Below are positions 50,031 to 58,701 of a stretch of DNA of 64,000 bases, in pieces. The first letter of the stretch is position 1, and the number at the start of each line of letters is the position of its first letter. The notes beneath the pieces were generated by a model. That model had not been told where the DNA came from, ran no database searches, and was given only the letters and a program-made list of their open reading frames with translations. Source of the DNA: CAYPHY01 sp964410625 (GTDB taxonomy: Bacteria; Chloroflexota; Anaerolineae; Promineifilales; Promineifilaceae); the NCBI GenBank assembly GCA_964410625.1, contig CAYPHY010000023.1:9576-73575 (forward strand), in the 5' to 3' direction. A program made the position numbers and the translations under genes.

Positions 50031-50102
50031 GAGATTGAGAGACTGGGAGATTAGATAGTCTCCCAGTCTCCCAATCTCTCAGTCTCCCAATCTCCCAGTT
50101 CT
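50022..50102. repeat. Word-repeat hairpin (gagattgggagactggg class)
   Basis: The left arm agactaggagattgagagac with tgggagatta and the right arm agtctcccagtctcccaatc repeated twice. The nagA stop codon (50028-50030) lies in the left arm. The same words occur inside the gene at 8950-9045. Confidence 0.82.
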
Positions 50103-50106
50103 CAAA

Positions 50107-51159
50107 ATGAACCCAATCACCCAAACCAACCTTTACCGCGAAATTTACGAACAACCGGCCGTCTTGCGCCGTCTGTTGGCGGAACAACAAACGGCCGTCA
50201 ACCAACTGGCGCAAACGATCCGCGAACAGGAGATCAGCCATGTGGTCATTGCCGCGCGGGGGACAAGCGACAACGCCGGACGTTATGCCCAATATCTGTT
50301 TGGCGCGATGAACGGCTTGCCGGTCGCGCTCGCTACACCCAGCTTGTTCACGATCTACAAGCGGCCGCCGCGCTTCGGCCGCGCCCTGGTCGTCGGCATC
50401 AGCCAAAGCGGGAAAAGCCCCGACATCGTAGCGGTGCTGGCCGAAGCCCAGCGCCAAGGGGTGTTGACGGCCGTGCTGACCAACAGCCCAACGTCTGAAC
50501 TGGCCGCGCATGGGGATGTGGTGATCGATCTCTGCGCCGGAGAAGAAAAAGCTGTGGCGGCGACCAAGAGCTATACCGCTTCGCTGGCAGCTATCGCCAT
50601 GCTTAGCGCGACCCTGGCGAATAACAGCGACATGCAAGGGGCATTAGCGGCTTTGCCCGATGCGGTTGCCTCTACGCTTGCCTGCGATGAAACGGTGGCG
50701 GCCGTCGCGCCGCGCTACCGTTATATGCAACGGTGTGTGGTGATCGGCCGTGGTTATAACTACGCCACTGCCTTTGAGACCGCGCTGAAGCTCAAGGAAC
50801 TGACCTACACGATTGTCGAACCCTATAGCAGCGCGGACTTCCTCCATGGCCCGCTGGCGATACTGGAACCCGGTTTTCCTGTGCTGGTCATTGCCCCGGC
50901 CGGTGAGGTAGGGGAAGAATTAGCCAACTTCCTCGACACGGTACGTGCGCAACAGGCGGAAACGATTGTCATCAGCGACCAGCCACCCTTGCTTTCTCGG
51001 AGCCGTGTCCCCCTGGCGCTACCGGCCACCGTTCCCGAATGGCTCTCACCGATCACCGCCATCATCCCCGGCCAACTGTTGGCGCTCCACCTGGCCTACG
51101 CCCGCGATTATGATGTAGACGCCCCCCGCACGATTCGTAAGGTGACGGAGACGACTTGA
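50107..51159 (+). CDS. SIS-domain sugar-phosphate isomerase/deaminase (GlmS C-terminal-like)
   Basis: Two SIS domains and no N-terminal glutaminase, so it matches the stand-alone isomerase type that can convert glucosamine-6-phosphate to fructose-6-phosphate plus ammonia (NagB-II). Motifs: [100 protein letters not shown]. 350 residues. It follows nagA after 76 bases with the hairpin between, completing the pathway from acetylated amino sugar to glycolysis. Confidence 0.87.
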   Translation: MNPITQTNLYREIYEQPAVLRRLLAEQQTAVNQLAQTIREQEISHVVIAARGTSDNAGRYAQYLFGAMNGLPVALATPSLFTIYKRPPRFGRALVVGISQSGKSPDIVAVLAEAQRQGVLTAVLTNSPTSELAAHGDVVIDLCAGEEKAVAATKSYTASLAAIAMLSATLANNSDMQGALAALPDAVASTLACDETVAAVAPRYRYMQRCVVIGRGYNYATAFETALKLKELTYTIVEPYSSADFLHGPLAILEPGFPVLVIAPAGEVGEELANFLDTVRAQQAETIVISDQPPLLSRSRVPLALPATVPEWLSPITAIIPGQLLALHLAYARDYDVDAPRTIRKVTETT

Positions 51160-51210
51160 TGCCAGTATCCGATAATCCGTGATCCGTGTTCGGTAAATGA
51201 TTCTCTGCTA

Positions 51211-51762
51211 TTAGTACGGCATGTCTAGCCATGCCAGTACCTTTTGTAGGTTAACATCCAGGCTGTCTATACTATCAACCATTAGTGCTTCTCGGGGCGA
51301 CCACTCAATAAAGAGTTGACGCAGGCGTTCCACTTCCTCCCATCCGACCGGCGACCAGTGGGGCACATAAGTGTGTTGGCGCTGATCCAACCTTTGTTGC
51401 CACACGGCCGTATCCGAGCAAAAACAGTATATCGGTCGCCAATATGCTCCATGTCGCATGGCAATCTCGGCCGCTGCTTGCCGGAACCCCTCTTGTGGGA
51501 AAACTGCATCCAAGACAACGCTGATACCGAGGCTCAATTGTTCGTCAGCCATGTCTAGCAGTAGATGATAGCCGTCGGCCGTTGCCCGCCCCGCCAATCC
51601 ATTCCGGCGCAATAGCGACTGGAATCTATCTTTGGCAAAGATAGGAATACCGATCCTTTTGGCAACTACTCGCGCCAGGGTACTCTTGCCGCAGCCTGGT
51701 AAACCGGACATGAGAACTAACGTAGGATTGATTACTGGTTTTGCCACCCGGTTCAACATCAT
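51211..51762 (-). CDS. P-loop kinase-like ATPase (AAA_33 type)
   Basis: A small zeta-toxin/Cep-like or nucleotide-kinase-like ATPase. Walker A is MSGLPGCGKSTLARVVAKRIG (about 14-34), with IFAKDRFQSLLRR after it. ISVVLDAVFPQEGFRQAA is the Walker B-like strand, and the lid region has Arg residues (QQRLDQRQ). 183 residues. The start is taken at ATG 51762 (a second ATG follows at 51759), since the minus-strand TATAAT at 51773-51778 lies ten bases upstream. Earlier in-frame codons lie in the adjacent repeat element. Substrate unknown. Confidence 0.7.
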   Translation of the reverse strand: MMLNRVAKPVINPTLVLMSGLPGCGKSTLARVVAKRIGIPIFAKDRFQSLLRRNGLAGRATADGYHLLLDMADEQLSLGISVVLDAVFPQEGFRQAAAEIAMRHGAYWRPIYCFCSDTAVWQQRLDQRQHTYVPHWSPVGWEEVERLRQLFIEWSPREALMVDSIDSLDVNLQKVLAWLDMPY

Positions 51763-51784
51763 GTATCTTACCATTATAACTATA

Positions 51785-51930
51785 GAGCGATTTGGTAGGA
51801 GATTAACAATTAAAAGGGCATTTTCCGTTAGTAGGGGCAACCCTTGTGGTTGACCACCTCTGGGCAGGCACAAGACCTGCCCCTACAAACAAAATGCCGA
51901 TTATTTTGTAAATCTTCTAGTAAATCGCTC
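51785..51930. repeat. MITE-like nested inverted repeat
   Basis: A 146-bp element beginning gagcgatttggtaggagatt and ending aatcttctagtaaatcgctc, imperfect inverted termini. Inside is a second palindrome, 51831-51886, starting gtaggggcaacccttgtgg and ending cacaagacctgcccctac. The inner unit resembles the gtaggggc...gcccctac palindromes common in many genomes. Confidence 0.78.
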
Positions 51931-52001
51931 ATCCAAGCACACGACTTACGAAGCTTGTACTGAGTACCCGAAGTGTCGTGCTACAGCAGAAGGATATCAT
52001 C

Positions 52002-52373
52002 ATGGATAACGACCAATCTCAAGACCCCTCGGGGCAAGCACCCGACCCCGCCCAGCCAAAACCGCAGCAAATCACCATTGATATACCGAAGGGCCTACAA
52101 GCGGTCTATGCGAATATGACTTTGATCAGCTATACCCCGGCGGAAATGGTGCTTGACTTTGCCCAGGTATTGCCTCGGCCGTCGCGCGGGACCGTCACCG
52201 CCCGTGTGATTATGTCTCCGATGCACGCCAAGATGCTCTATCATGCGCTGGGGCAAAACATCGCCAAGTTCGAGCAGCAATACGGCGAAATCCGCCTTCC
52301 TACCTCTCGCTCGCCGCTGGCCGACCACTTCTTCCGCTTCCCTAGCGAAGGAGAGAGTGATGACGACAAATAA
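52002..52373 (+). CDS. DUF3467 family protein
   Basis: A 123-residue protein with the family's core ITIDIPKGLQAVYANMTLISYTPAEMVLDFAQVLP and SPMHAKMLYHALGQNIAKFEQQYGEI. No known function. The start at 52002 has agaagga eleven bases before it. The 3' end overlaps the translin-like gene by 14 bases, so the two are translated together. Confidence 0.85.
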   Translation: MDNDQSQDPSGQAPDPAQPKPQQITIDIPKGLQAVYANMTLISYTPAEMVLDFAQVLPRPSRGTVTARVIMSPMHAKMLYHALGQNIAKFEQQYGEIRLPTSRSPLADHFFRFPSEGESDDDK

Positions 52374-53010
52374 TACGCCGCAACTAGACAGTATTGCCGA
52401 TGCCATTCGCGGCCGCTTCGAGGAAGTCGGTTCCGCCCGCGATCTGGCTTACAATCGCTCGCGCAGTTTGACCGCCGTCTGTGCCAGGGCGATCCGCGCC
52501 GTCCATCGCGAAGAGTGGGAGACGGCCGAGTCGCTGATAGCCGAGGCTCGCCAGGCGACCGATGATTTGGTCAGCGGTGTCGAGGGTTTTCCCGAACTCT
52601 ACCACGCTGGCTATACTCAGGACGCGATCAAGGAGTTTGTTGAGGCTAATCTGACTTATGCCTATGTGCGCGGGCGGCCGTTGCCTACGCCGCAAGAGTT
52701 AGGCGCAGAACCGGCCACCTGGCTCAACGGGCTGGCCGAAGCGGCCACTGAACTCCGTCGCCGCATCCTCGACATCATCCGCCACGGCCACAGCGAGGAA
52801 GTCGAACGCTTATTAGACGAAATGGATCACATCTATAGCATCCTCGTCACCTTCGATTTCAGCGACCAGATCACCGGTGGGCTGCGCCGCCGCACCGATA
52901 CCCTGCGCGCCGTCCTCGAACGCACGCGCGGCGACGTCACCACCAGCCTGCGCCAGGAACAATTGGAGCAAGCCCTGAAATCGTTGGAGGGGAAATTTGT
53001 CGGTGGTTGA
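52360..53010 (+). CDS. Translin-family protein
   Basis: A bacterial homologue of the eukaryotic/archaeal nucleic-acid-binding protein translin. Recognised from ARDLAYNRSRSLTAVCARAIRAVHREEWETAESLIAEA, then the pairs PELYHAGYTQDAIKEFVEANLTYAYV, TWLNGLAEAATELRRRILDIIRHG, and GGLRRRTDTLRAVLERTRGDVTTSLRQEQLEQAL. All helices and the conserved Glu/Arg residues of the RNA-binding ring are in order. 216 residues. Start at ATG 52360 with aggagaga upstream; an open frame starting at 52243 is only the overlap with DUF3467. The stop codon is inside a TTGAAA-centred hairpin. Confidence 0.82.
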   Translation: MTTNNTPQLDSIADAIRGRFEEVGSARDLAYNRSRSLTAVCARAIRAVHREEWETAESLIAEARQATDDLVSGVEGFPELYHAGYTQDAIKEFVEANLTYAYVRGRPLPTPQELGAEPATWLNGLAEAATELRRRILDIIRHGHSEEVERLLDEMDHIYSILVTFDFSDQITGGLRRRTDTLRAVLERTRGDVTTSLRQEQLEQALKSLEGKFVGG

Positions 53011-53122
53011 AAACCACCTGCTGACATGGAAAACCTGTTGAAACAGATTAACATAAATATGGGCAAATCACATTGAGTGCGTTTCAACGCAGCTTTCTGT
53101 ATCAGACGCGGATTTCAATCCG
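53002..53122. repeat. Array of four TTGAAA-centred hairpins
   Basis: ggtggttgaaaaccacc (53002-53018, includes the translin stop), ctgttgaaacag (53035-53046), tgcgtttcaacgca (53078-53091, reverse orientation) and cggatttcaatccg (53109-53122, reverse). All have TTGAAA at the centre while the arms differ, so the stems are conserved but not the sequence. No identical repeats or uniform spacing. Confidence 0.7.
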
Positions 53123-53193
53123 TGTTAAAAGAGCCGTTCCCCTGAACACTGATTGACGTACCATCGACCAATACACCCCTCTTCAATTTCATG

Positions 53194-53199
53194 TATAAT
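53194..53199 (+). promoter_or_regulatory. -10 box, leaderless start of miaB
   Basis: TATAAT seven bases before the ATG at 53207, with no ribosome site. Confidence 0.55.
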
Positions 53200-53206
53200 A
53201 CAGCCA

Positions 53207-54598
53207 ATGAGCAAAAAGTATCATTTCTGGATCACCGGCTGTCAGATGAATTATGCCGATGCGCGACGGGTAGCGACACAGCTAGAGAAGCTTGGCTACC
53301 GGGCGACGCCGCGCCTGGAGGAGGCTGATGTCGTCGTCCTCGAAACCTGCACGGTACGGCAACAGTCGGAAGATAAAGCGTATAACAAGCTGCATAATTT
53401 GCGGCCGTTAAAAGAAAACCGCCCCGACATGACCATCGCCGTCATGGGCTGTGTCGTTGGCGTGCGCGGCAACGAGGTATTGGAACAGCGCTTCCCCTTC
53501 GTGGATGTGTTCATGGAACCATCTACCGACGGTGTGCCGCTGATCAGCCATCTGCGCCAGGGGGACGACCACGCGCTCGAACGCTCCCTGACCGAGCAAC
53601 GCCATGCCTTACAAGATGGCGCGGTCATCCTCCCCGCCGAGCAGCGCGGCCAACTTGTTTCTGCCCCAGTCGCCATTGTCTACGGCTGCTCCCACGCCTG
53701 CACCTTCTGCATCATCCCGCAAAAGCGGGGCAAGGAGCGCAGCCGTCCGGTGGGCGAAATCGCCGCCGAGGTACGTTCACTGGTCAACCAGGGGGTGAAA
53801 GAAGTCGTCCTGCTCGGCCAGATTGTGGACCGCTATGGGTATGATGTCCCTGGCGGCCCGGACCTGGCCGACCTGTTGCGCGTGGTCAACGATGTGCCTG
53901 GCCTGGAGCGCGTCCGCTTCCTGACCAGCCACCCCAACTATATGACCGACCGGATCCTCCATGCGGTGGCCGATTTGCCAAAGGTTATGCCGCAAATTGA
54001 GGTGCCGGTGCAGGCGGGTGACGACGAGGTGCTACGCCGGATGCGCCGTGGCTATACCCGCGATGATTACCGCCGTCTGGTCTACCACATTCGTGACGTG
54101 ATCCCCGACGCGGCCGTCCATTGTGACATCATCGTTGGCTTCCCCGGCGAGACGGAAGAACAGTTCCAAAAAACCTATGATGTGTTGGAGGAGTTGGAAC
54201 TGGACAAGGTACATCTGGCCCGTTACAGTCCCCGGCCAGGAACGGTCAGCGCACGGACGATGGCTGACGATGTGCCAGAAGAAGTAAAGAAGGAACGCTA
54301 CCAGCGCATTGAAGCGTTGCAAGCGCGAATCTCGCGGCGCAAGATGCGCCGCTACTTCGATCAGACGGTGGAAGTGCTGGTTGAGGACCAACAAAAAGGG
54401 CGCTGGCGCGGCCGCACCCCACACAATAAGCTTGTTTTCTTTGACGACCCTCGCCAACTGCGTGGCGAAATTGTCCAGGTTCACGTCACCCACACCGGCC
54501 CGTGGAGTATGTCTGGACGGGCAGTGGATCGGCCGCAGGAACCAGCGTTTCCAGGAGGAATAGAGTCCACAGAGTCCATTCCTCTAGCCATGGTGTAA
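53207..54598 (+). CDS. miaB: tRNA-2-methylthio-N6-dimethylallyladenosine synthase
   Basis: Adds a methylthio group at position 2 of the modified A37 in tRNAs. The N-terminal UPF0004 domain has the three Cys residues of the second iron-sulfur cluster (TGCQMNYAD, LETCTVR, MGCVVGV). The radical SAM motif is YGCSHACTFCIIP with CxxxCxxC, then GQIVDRYGYD and QIEVPVQAGDDEVLRRMRRGYT. A TRAM domain follows (VEVLVEDQQKGRWRGRTPHNKLVFF). 463 residues. ATG 53207 is chosen for the -10 box seven bases before it. Confidence 0.93.
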   Translation: MSKKYHFWITGCQMNYADARRVATQLEKLGYRATPRLEEADVVVLETCTVRQQSEDKAYNKLHNLRPLKENRPDMTIAVMGCVVGVRGNEVLEQRFPFVDVFMEPSTDGVPLISHLRQGDDHALERSLTEQRHALQDGAVILPAEQRGQLVSAPVAIVYGCSHACTFCIIPQKRGKERSRPVGEIAAEVRSLVNQGVKEVVLLGQIVDRYGYDVPGGPDLADLLRVVNDVPGLERVRFLTSHPNYMTDRILHAVADLPKVMPQIEVPVQAGDDEVLRRMRRGYTRDDYRRLVYHIRDVIPDAAVHCDIIVGFPGETEEQFQKTYDVLEELELDKVHLARYSPRPGTVSARTMADDVPEEVKKERYQRIEALQARISRRKMRRYFDQTVEVLVEDQQKGRWRGRTPHNKLVFFDDPRQLRGEIVQVHVTHTGPWSMSGRAVDRPQEPAFPGGIESTESIPLAMV

Positions 54599-54602
54599 GA
54601 AT

Positions 54603-55301
54603 ATGACCCAAGTATCGCTTAAACCATACGAAGCAAAAACAATCAACTTTCCTGATCCTGATGACTTGCCAGAGGAGGATGGTGAACCATTGGAGACAAA
54701 TTGGCATCGTGCACAAATGAACTTGTTGATTGATGTGGTCACTTATCGCTGGCGCGACCGACAGGATTTCTTCGTGGGTGGCAACATGTTTATTTACTAC
54801 AGCCCGGAGCAGGCGTTTAACCGGGAAGGGCCAGACTTCTTTGTAATAAAGGGTGTTGACGGTAGCTACTCACGGAACAAGTGGGTTTCTTGGATAGAAG
54901 GGGACCGGCTCCCAAACGTCATCGTTGAATTGCTCTCATCTTCCACCGCCAGTGAGGATCTCGGCCGTAAGAAAGATCTCTATGAGCGCACTTTCCGCAC
55001 CCCAAATTACTTTTGCTATGATCCCGATGAGGATTACTTATGGGGTTGGCATTTGGTCGGCCGACATTATGTGCCGTTGGAGCCAGATGAGCAAGGGCGT
55101 TTATGGAGCGCCGAACTGGATGCCTGGATCGGGACCTGGGAAGGGCGTTATCTCCAGCATCGGGCCACATGGTTGCGTCTCTTTGATGCTGATGGGGAGT
55201 TAATTCCTACTGGAGAAGAAGCGGAACGCCAACGGGCGGAGGCGGCCGAAGCCGAACTAGCTCGTCTTCGCGCCGAACTACAACAACGGATAGAGAAATA
55301 A
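54603..55301 (+). CDS. Uma2 family protein (DUF820, restriction-endonuclease-like fold)
   Basis: A PD-(D/E)XK-fold protein common in filamentous phototrophs and Chloroflexi, often in many copies; most have no known role. Active-site candidates are Glu/Asp in REGPDFFVI, the Glu in NVIVELLSSSTASEDLGRKKDLYE, and the Lys pair in that segment. The C-terminal part is a coiled-coil EERQRAEAAEAELARLRAELQQ. Its last codons (LQQRIEK) and stop lie in a caacaacggatagagaaata repeat word. Four bases after miaB, so possibly co-transcribed. Confidence 0.83.
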   Translation: MTQVSLKPYEAKTINFPDPDDLPEEDGEPLETNWHRAQMNLLIDVVTYRWRDRQDFFVGGNMFIYYSPEQAFNREGPDFFVIKGVDGSYSRNKWVSWIEGDRLPNVIVELLSSSTASEDLGRKKDLYERTFRTPNYFCYDPDEDYLWGWHLVGRHYVPLEPDEQGRLWSAELDAWIGTWEGRYLQHRATWLRLFDADGELIPTGEEAERQRAEAAEAELARLRAELQQRIEK

Positions 55302-55310
55302 ACGGATACG
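55278..55310. repeat. Word-repeat arm (caacaacggat class) at the Uma2 end
   Basis: Bases caacaacggatagagaaata with aacggatacg form the last codons and stop of the Uma2 gene. The same words form the left arm at 39162-39189. No opposing arm follows. Confidence 0.65.
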
Positions 55311-55317
55311 CTGAACT

Positions 55318-56514
55318 ATGACCCACCACAACCACGACGACAAACTGGCCTGGATTGATCGAGAACTGGAGAATCTGAAGGCGGCGGGGTTATATAACAC
55401 CATCCGCACGATTGAGTCAGCGATGGACGCCTGGGTGACGATTGACGGCCGTCGTCTGCTCAACTTCTGCGCTAACAACTATCTCGGCCTGGCCAACCAC
55501 CCGCGCATCCGCGAAGCGGCGAAGGCGGCCATTGACCAATATGGCATTGGCCCGGGCGCGGTGCGTTCCATCGCCGGAACGAACTCGCTGCACATCGAGC
55601 TAGAGCAGCAGTTGGCCGACTTTAAGCAGGCGGAGGCGTGCATCACCTTCCAAAGCGGCTTCACCGCCAATCTCGCCGCCATTCCCGCCCTGGTCGGCCG
55701 TGGGGATGTCATTTTCTCTGACGAACTCAACCATGCCAGCATCATTGACGGCAGCCGCCTCAGCCGCGCCGAGGTGGTACGCTATGCCCACAACGACCCG
55801 CAAGACCTGGAACGAAAAATCAACGAAGCAAGCGGCTATAACCGGCGGCTGATCATCACCGACGGCGTGTTTAGTATGGACGGCGACATTGCCCCGCTGG
55901 ACCAAATTTGCGAAGTGGCCGAACGGCATGGGGTGATGCTGATGGTGGATGACGCGCACGGTGAAGGCGTGTTGGGGCGCGGCGGCCGTGGCATTGTAGA
56001 CCATTTTGGCTTGCACGGCCGCGTGGATATCGAAGTCGGTACGTTGAGCAAGGCGTTTGGCGTCGTCGGCGGGCTGGTGGCTGGAAAAGCGACGATTGTT
56101 GAATGGCTGCGCCAACGCGGGCGGCCGTTCCTCTTCTCCAGCGCGATGACTGTGCCGGATACGGCCGCCTGTATTGAGGCCGTGAAGATGCTCAGCGAGT
56201 CTACGGAGTTGATTGACCGGCTATGGGGCAATGCCCAAATCTTCCGCGAGGGGATGCGGCAGATGGGCTTCGACACCGGCCTCAGCCAGACGCCAATTGT
56301 GCCGGTGATGCTCGGTGAAGCCCCACTGGCACAGCAGTTCAGCCGCCGCCTCTTTGAAGAGGGGGTCTTTGCGATGGCGATTGGCTATCCCACTGTGCCA
56401 CAAGGCAAAGCCCGCATCCGTGTGATGAACTCGGCCGCGCACAGCAACGAGGACATTGAAACCGCATTGGAGACGTTTGGCAAAGTCGGTCGCGAGCTAG
56501 GTGTGATTAGTTAG
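55318..56514 (+). CDS. kbl: Glycine C-acetyltransferase (2-amino-3-ketobutyrate CoA ligase)
   Basis: PLP enzyme that cleaves 2-amino-3-oxobutyrate with CoA to glycine and acetyl-CoA in threonine breakdown. Alpha-oxoamine synthase family: [44 protein letters not shown], the [21 protein letters not shown] segment, and the PLP Lys in [12 protein letters not shown]. 398 residues. The length and RFAD-like N-terminus fit Kbl more than BioF or HemA, but these cannot be fully separated by eye. No threonine dehydrogenase is next to it. Confidence 0.85.
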   Translation: MTHHNHDDKLAWIDRELENLKAAGLYNTIRTIESAMDAWVTIDGRRLLNFCANNYLGLANHPRIREAAKAAIDQYGIGPGAVRSIAGTNSLHIELEQQLADFKQAEACITFQSGFTANLAAIPALVGRGDVIFSDELNHASIIDGSRLSRAEVVRYAHNDPQDLERKINEASGYNRRLIITDGVFSMDGDIAPLDQICEVAERHGVMLMVDDAHGEGVLGRGGRGIVDHFGLHGRVDIEVGTLSKAFGVVGGLVAGKATIVEWLRQRGRPFLFSSAMTVPDTAACIEAVKMLSESTELIDRLWGNAQIFREGMRQMGFDTGLSQTPIVPVMLGEAPLAQQFSRRLFEEGVFAMAIGYPTVPQGKARIRVMNSAAHSNEDIETALETFGKVGRELGVIS

Positions 56515-56541
56515 TTAGCTAAGGGAGCTCGCCAGTCACTG

Positions 56542-57081
56542 ATGAAACGCGACCTCTCAGTTTCGATGCTCGCGGCTAATATTTACAGCCTGCTCTTCGC
56601 CATCCCCATTGTTGGCCTTCTGGCCGCGGTTTACATTTGGCGCTGGGGGATGTTTTCACTCCCGGTTGGCTCCAATTTTTGGATCGCTATCACCGTCCTG
56701 CTCGGCGTTCTGATTGTGGGTTCTATCGCCCATGAGTTGATCCACGCCTGGGGGTGGATGTGGTTTGGCAAAAAACCGGCCAGCGCGTTTAAGCTTGGCT
56801 TCCAGTGGAAGTCGCTTACGCCTTATGCCCACGCCAAAGAGCCAATAGAGGTCAATGCTTATCGGTTGGGGACGACCGCGCCTGGCCTGATTCTGGGCGT
56901 TCTCCCGGCGTTGCTGGGGATTATCACGGGCAATAACTGGTTGATGAGCTTTGGTTTGCTATTTACTTTCGCTGCGGGGGGCGATATGTTGATCCTCTGG
57001 CTGATCCGCAATGTACCGGCCGGTAAACTGGTTGAAGACCATCCCACTCGCGTAGGCTGTTATGTTCTAGAAGAACGTTAA
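56542..57081 (+). CDS. DUF3267 membrane zincin-like protein
   Basis: A 179-residue membrane protein with about four hydrophobic helices (17-38, 45-70, 115-132, 135-160). The motif IAHELIHAWGW (HExxH) in helix 2 suggests a zinc-dependent intramembrane protease-like protein; the third ligand may be the later Asp in AGGDMLILWL. DUF3267 proteins have unknown function. Starts 28 bases after kbl. Ribosome site gggag. Confidence 0.75.
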   Translation: MKRDLSVSMLAANIYSLLFAIPIVGLLAAVYIWRWGMFSLPVGSNFWIAITVLLGVLIVGSIAHELIHAWGWMWFGKKPASAFKLGFQWKSLTPYAHAKEPIEVNAYRLGTTAPGLILGVLPALLGIITGNNWLMSFGLLFTFAAGGDMLILWLIRNVPAGKLVEDHPTRVGCYVLEER

Positions 57082-57082
57082 C

Positions 57083-57168
57083 CATGGATGATATGGATTC
57101 AACGGATTTTCACCGATTTTAAGCAAAAAATCCGTGTCCATCCGTCGAATCCGTATTGATCCGTGGTT
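57083..57168. repeat. Word-repeat hairpin (ggattcaacggat / atccgtcgaatccg class)
   Basis: The left arm accatggatgatatggattc with aacggattttcaccg pairs with the right arm tccgtgtccatccgtcgaat with ccgtattgatccgtgg, between two convergent genes. Confidence 0.8.
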
Positions 57169-57174
57169 ATAGGC

Positions 57175-58581
57175 TCATAGTACGACTTTCTGCCCTAGCT
57201 CCGGTACCCGCACATCGGGAAAGCCCAATTGCGAACGCATCGCTTCGGCCAGAGAGGCGGCCGGTTCCGGCTCGCCGTGGACGAGGAAGGTGTGACGCGG
57301 CCGTTCCTGGATGTGTCCGGCCCACTCCAACAACTCGCTGCGGTCGGCGTGGGCGCTGAGGCCGTTGATTACCTCCACTTGCGCCCGCCGTTCATATTCC
57401 CGGCCGAGAATGTAGACCCGCTTTTGCTTCTCCACCAGCCGACGGCCGAGCGTCTCCGGCGCTTGCCAGCCGACAATGACAATCGTATTGCGCGGGTCTT
57501 CGATGTTGTTCTTCAGATGGTGGAGAACGCGCCCCCCTTCGGCCATGCCGCTGGCGCTGATGATGATCGCCGGTTCGCGCAGGAAGTTCAACTCCTTTGA
57601 ATCTTGCGTCGAGCGCACATAGCGCAGCATGTCAAAGCCGAAAGGATCATTACCCGGACGCTCGTTCAGCACCTCCGACGTCTCCTCATCATATGCTTCG
57701 GGATGGAGGCGATAGATGCCGGTGGCGTCCACCGCCAGCGGGCTATCTACATAGACGCGCAGATCGGGAGGAATGTCACGCGCGGCCGCAAGCTCTCGCA
57801 GATGATAGACCAGTTCCTGGGTGCGGCCGACGGCAAAGGCGGGGACGATGATGTTGCCGCCGCGCTTGAAAGTGTCGTTGACGATCTGCTCCAGCCGCCA
57901 GGTTTCGTCTTCGTCAGGGTGTTCACGGTCGCCATAGGTGCTCTCCATGAACAGCACATCGGCCGAGTCCACAAAGGAGGGGTCGCGGAGGATGGGGCGG
58001 TTGGGGCGGCCGATGTCCCCGCTAAAGACCAGCCGTATATGGCGCGACGGGTTCTCTTCCTCAATGTCCAGTACCACAATTGCCGAACCGAGGATATGCC
58101 CGGCATCGAGGAAAGTCAGCGTCACATCGGGAAACAGGCGGTACGGCCGTTCATAGCCGATACCAATAAATTGCTTCAAGCTGGCAACCGCATCGGCCAA
58201 TGAGTAAATTGGCTCCAGCGGTGGCTGGTTTTGGCGCGACCGTTTCTTATTCAGATACTCAATATCATATTGCTGAATCTTCGCACTGTCGCGGAGCATG
58301 ATAGAACACAAATCACGTGTGGCATAAGTACAAACGATGTCCCCCTGGAAACCGCTTTTTACCAGATTGGGGATGTTGCCGCTATGGTCAATGTGGGCAT
58401 GGGACAAGACCAGCACATCTACTTGTGAAGCGTCAAATGGCAAATGAACATTACGCTCATAGGTTTCGGCCCGCTTGCCCTGATATAACCCACAATCGAG
58501 CAAAATGCGACGGCCGTTGACCGTCAGCAAATGTTGTGATCCCGTCACCGTCTGCGCCGCGCCATGAAAAGCAATCTCCAT
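57175..58581 (-). CDS. MBL-fold beta-CASP RNA metallohydrolase
   Basis: Predicted mRNA or RNA nuclease of the RNase J/CPSF-like group. The metallo-beta-lactamase part has LLDCGLYQGKRA, LSHAHIDHSGNIPNL (HxHxDH), then LDAGHILGSAIVVLD and FSGDIGRPNRPIL, and the beta-CASP part has ESTYGDREHPDEDE, VPAFAVGRTQELVYHL and IISASGMAEGGRVLHHLKNN. It ends with the RMMBL module GLSAHADRSELLEWAG. 468 residues, from the ATG at 58581 (second of two in-frame ATG codons). Typical of stand-alone bacterial beta-CASP nucleases. Confidence 0.9.
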   Translation of the reverse strand: MEIAFHGAAQTVTGSQHLLTVNGRRILLDCGLYQGKRAETYERNVHLPFDASQVDVLVLSHAHIDHSGNIPNLVKSGFQGDIVCTYATRDLCSIMLRDSAKIQQYDIEYLNKKRSRQNQPPLEPIYSLADAVASLKQFIGIGYERPYRLFPDVTLTFLDAGHILGSAIVVLDIEEENPSRHIRLVFSGDIGRPNRPILRDPSFVDSADVLFMESTYGDREHPDEDETWRLEQIVNDTFKRGGNIIVPAFAVGRTQELVYHLRELAAARDIPPDLRVYVDSPLAVDATGIYRLHPEAYDEETSEVLNERPGNDPFGFDMLRYVRSTQDSKELNFLREPAIIISASGMAEGGRVLHHLKNNIEDPRNTIVIVGWQAPETLGRRLVEKQKRVYILGREYERRAQVEVINGLSAHADRSELLEWAGHIQERPRHTFLVHGEPEPAASLAEAMRSQLGFPDVRVPELGQKVVL

Positions 58582-58603
58582 TGTTATCTCCATGAAGAAT
58601 GGT

Positions 58604-58701
58604 TACGCGGATTTCGCAGATGCATCGCAGATGAACGCGGATTCTTTTCAATTGTTTTGATCAGCGTCTATCTGCGTTTTATCAGCGATAATCTGCGTCC
58701 T
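58604..58701. repeat. Word-repeat hairpin (cgcagatgaacgcgg class)
   Basis: The left arm acgcggatttcgcagatgca with tcgcagatgaacgcg pairs with the right arm atcagcgtctatctgcgttt with tatcagcgataatctgcg. The RNase D stop codon (58700-58702) touches the right arm. Confidence 0.8.

Noticed and set aside
53002..53122. Possible CRISPR-like array after the translin gene
   Set aside because: The repeated units share only six bases, face opposite ways and are spaced irregularly; no repeat is identical and no cas genes are present.
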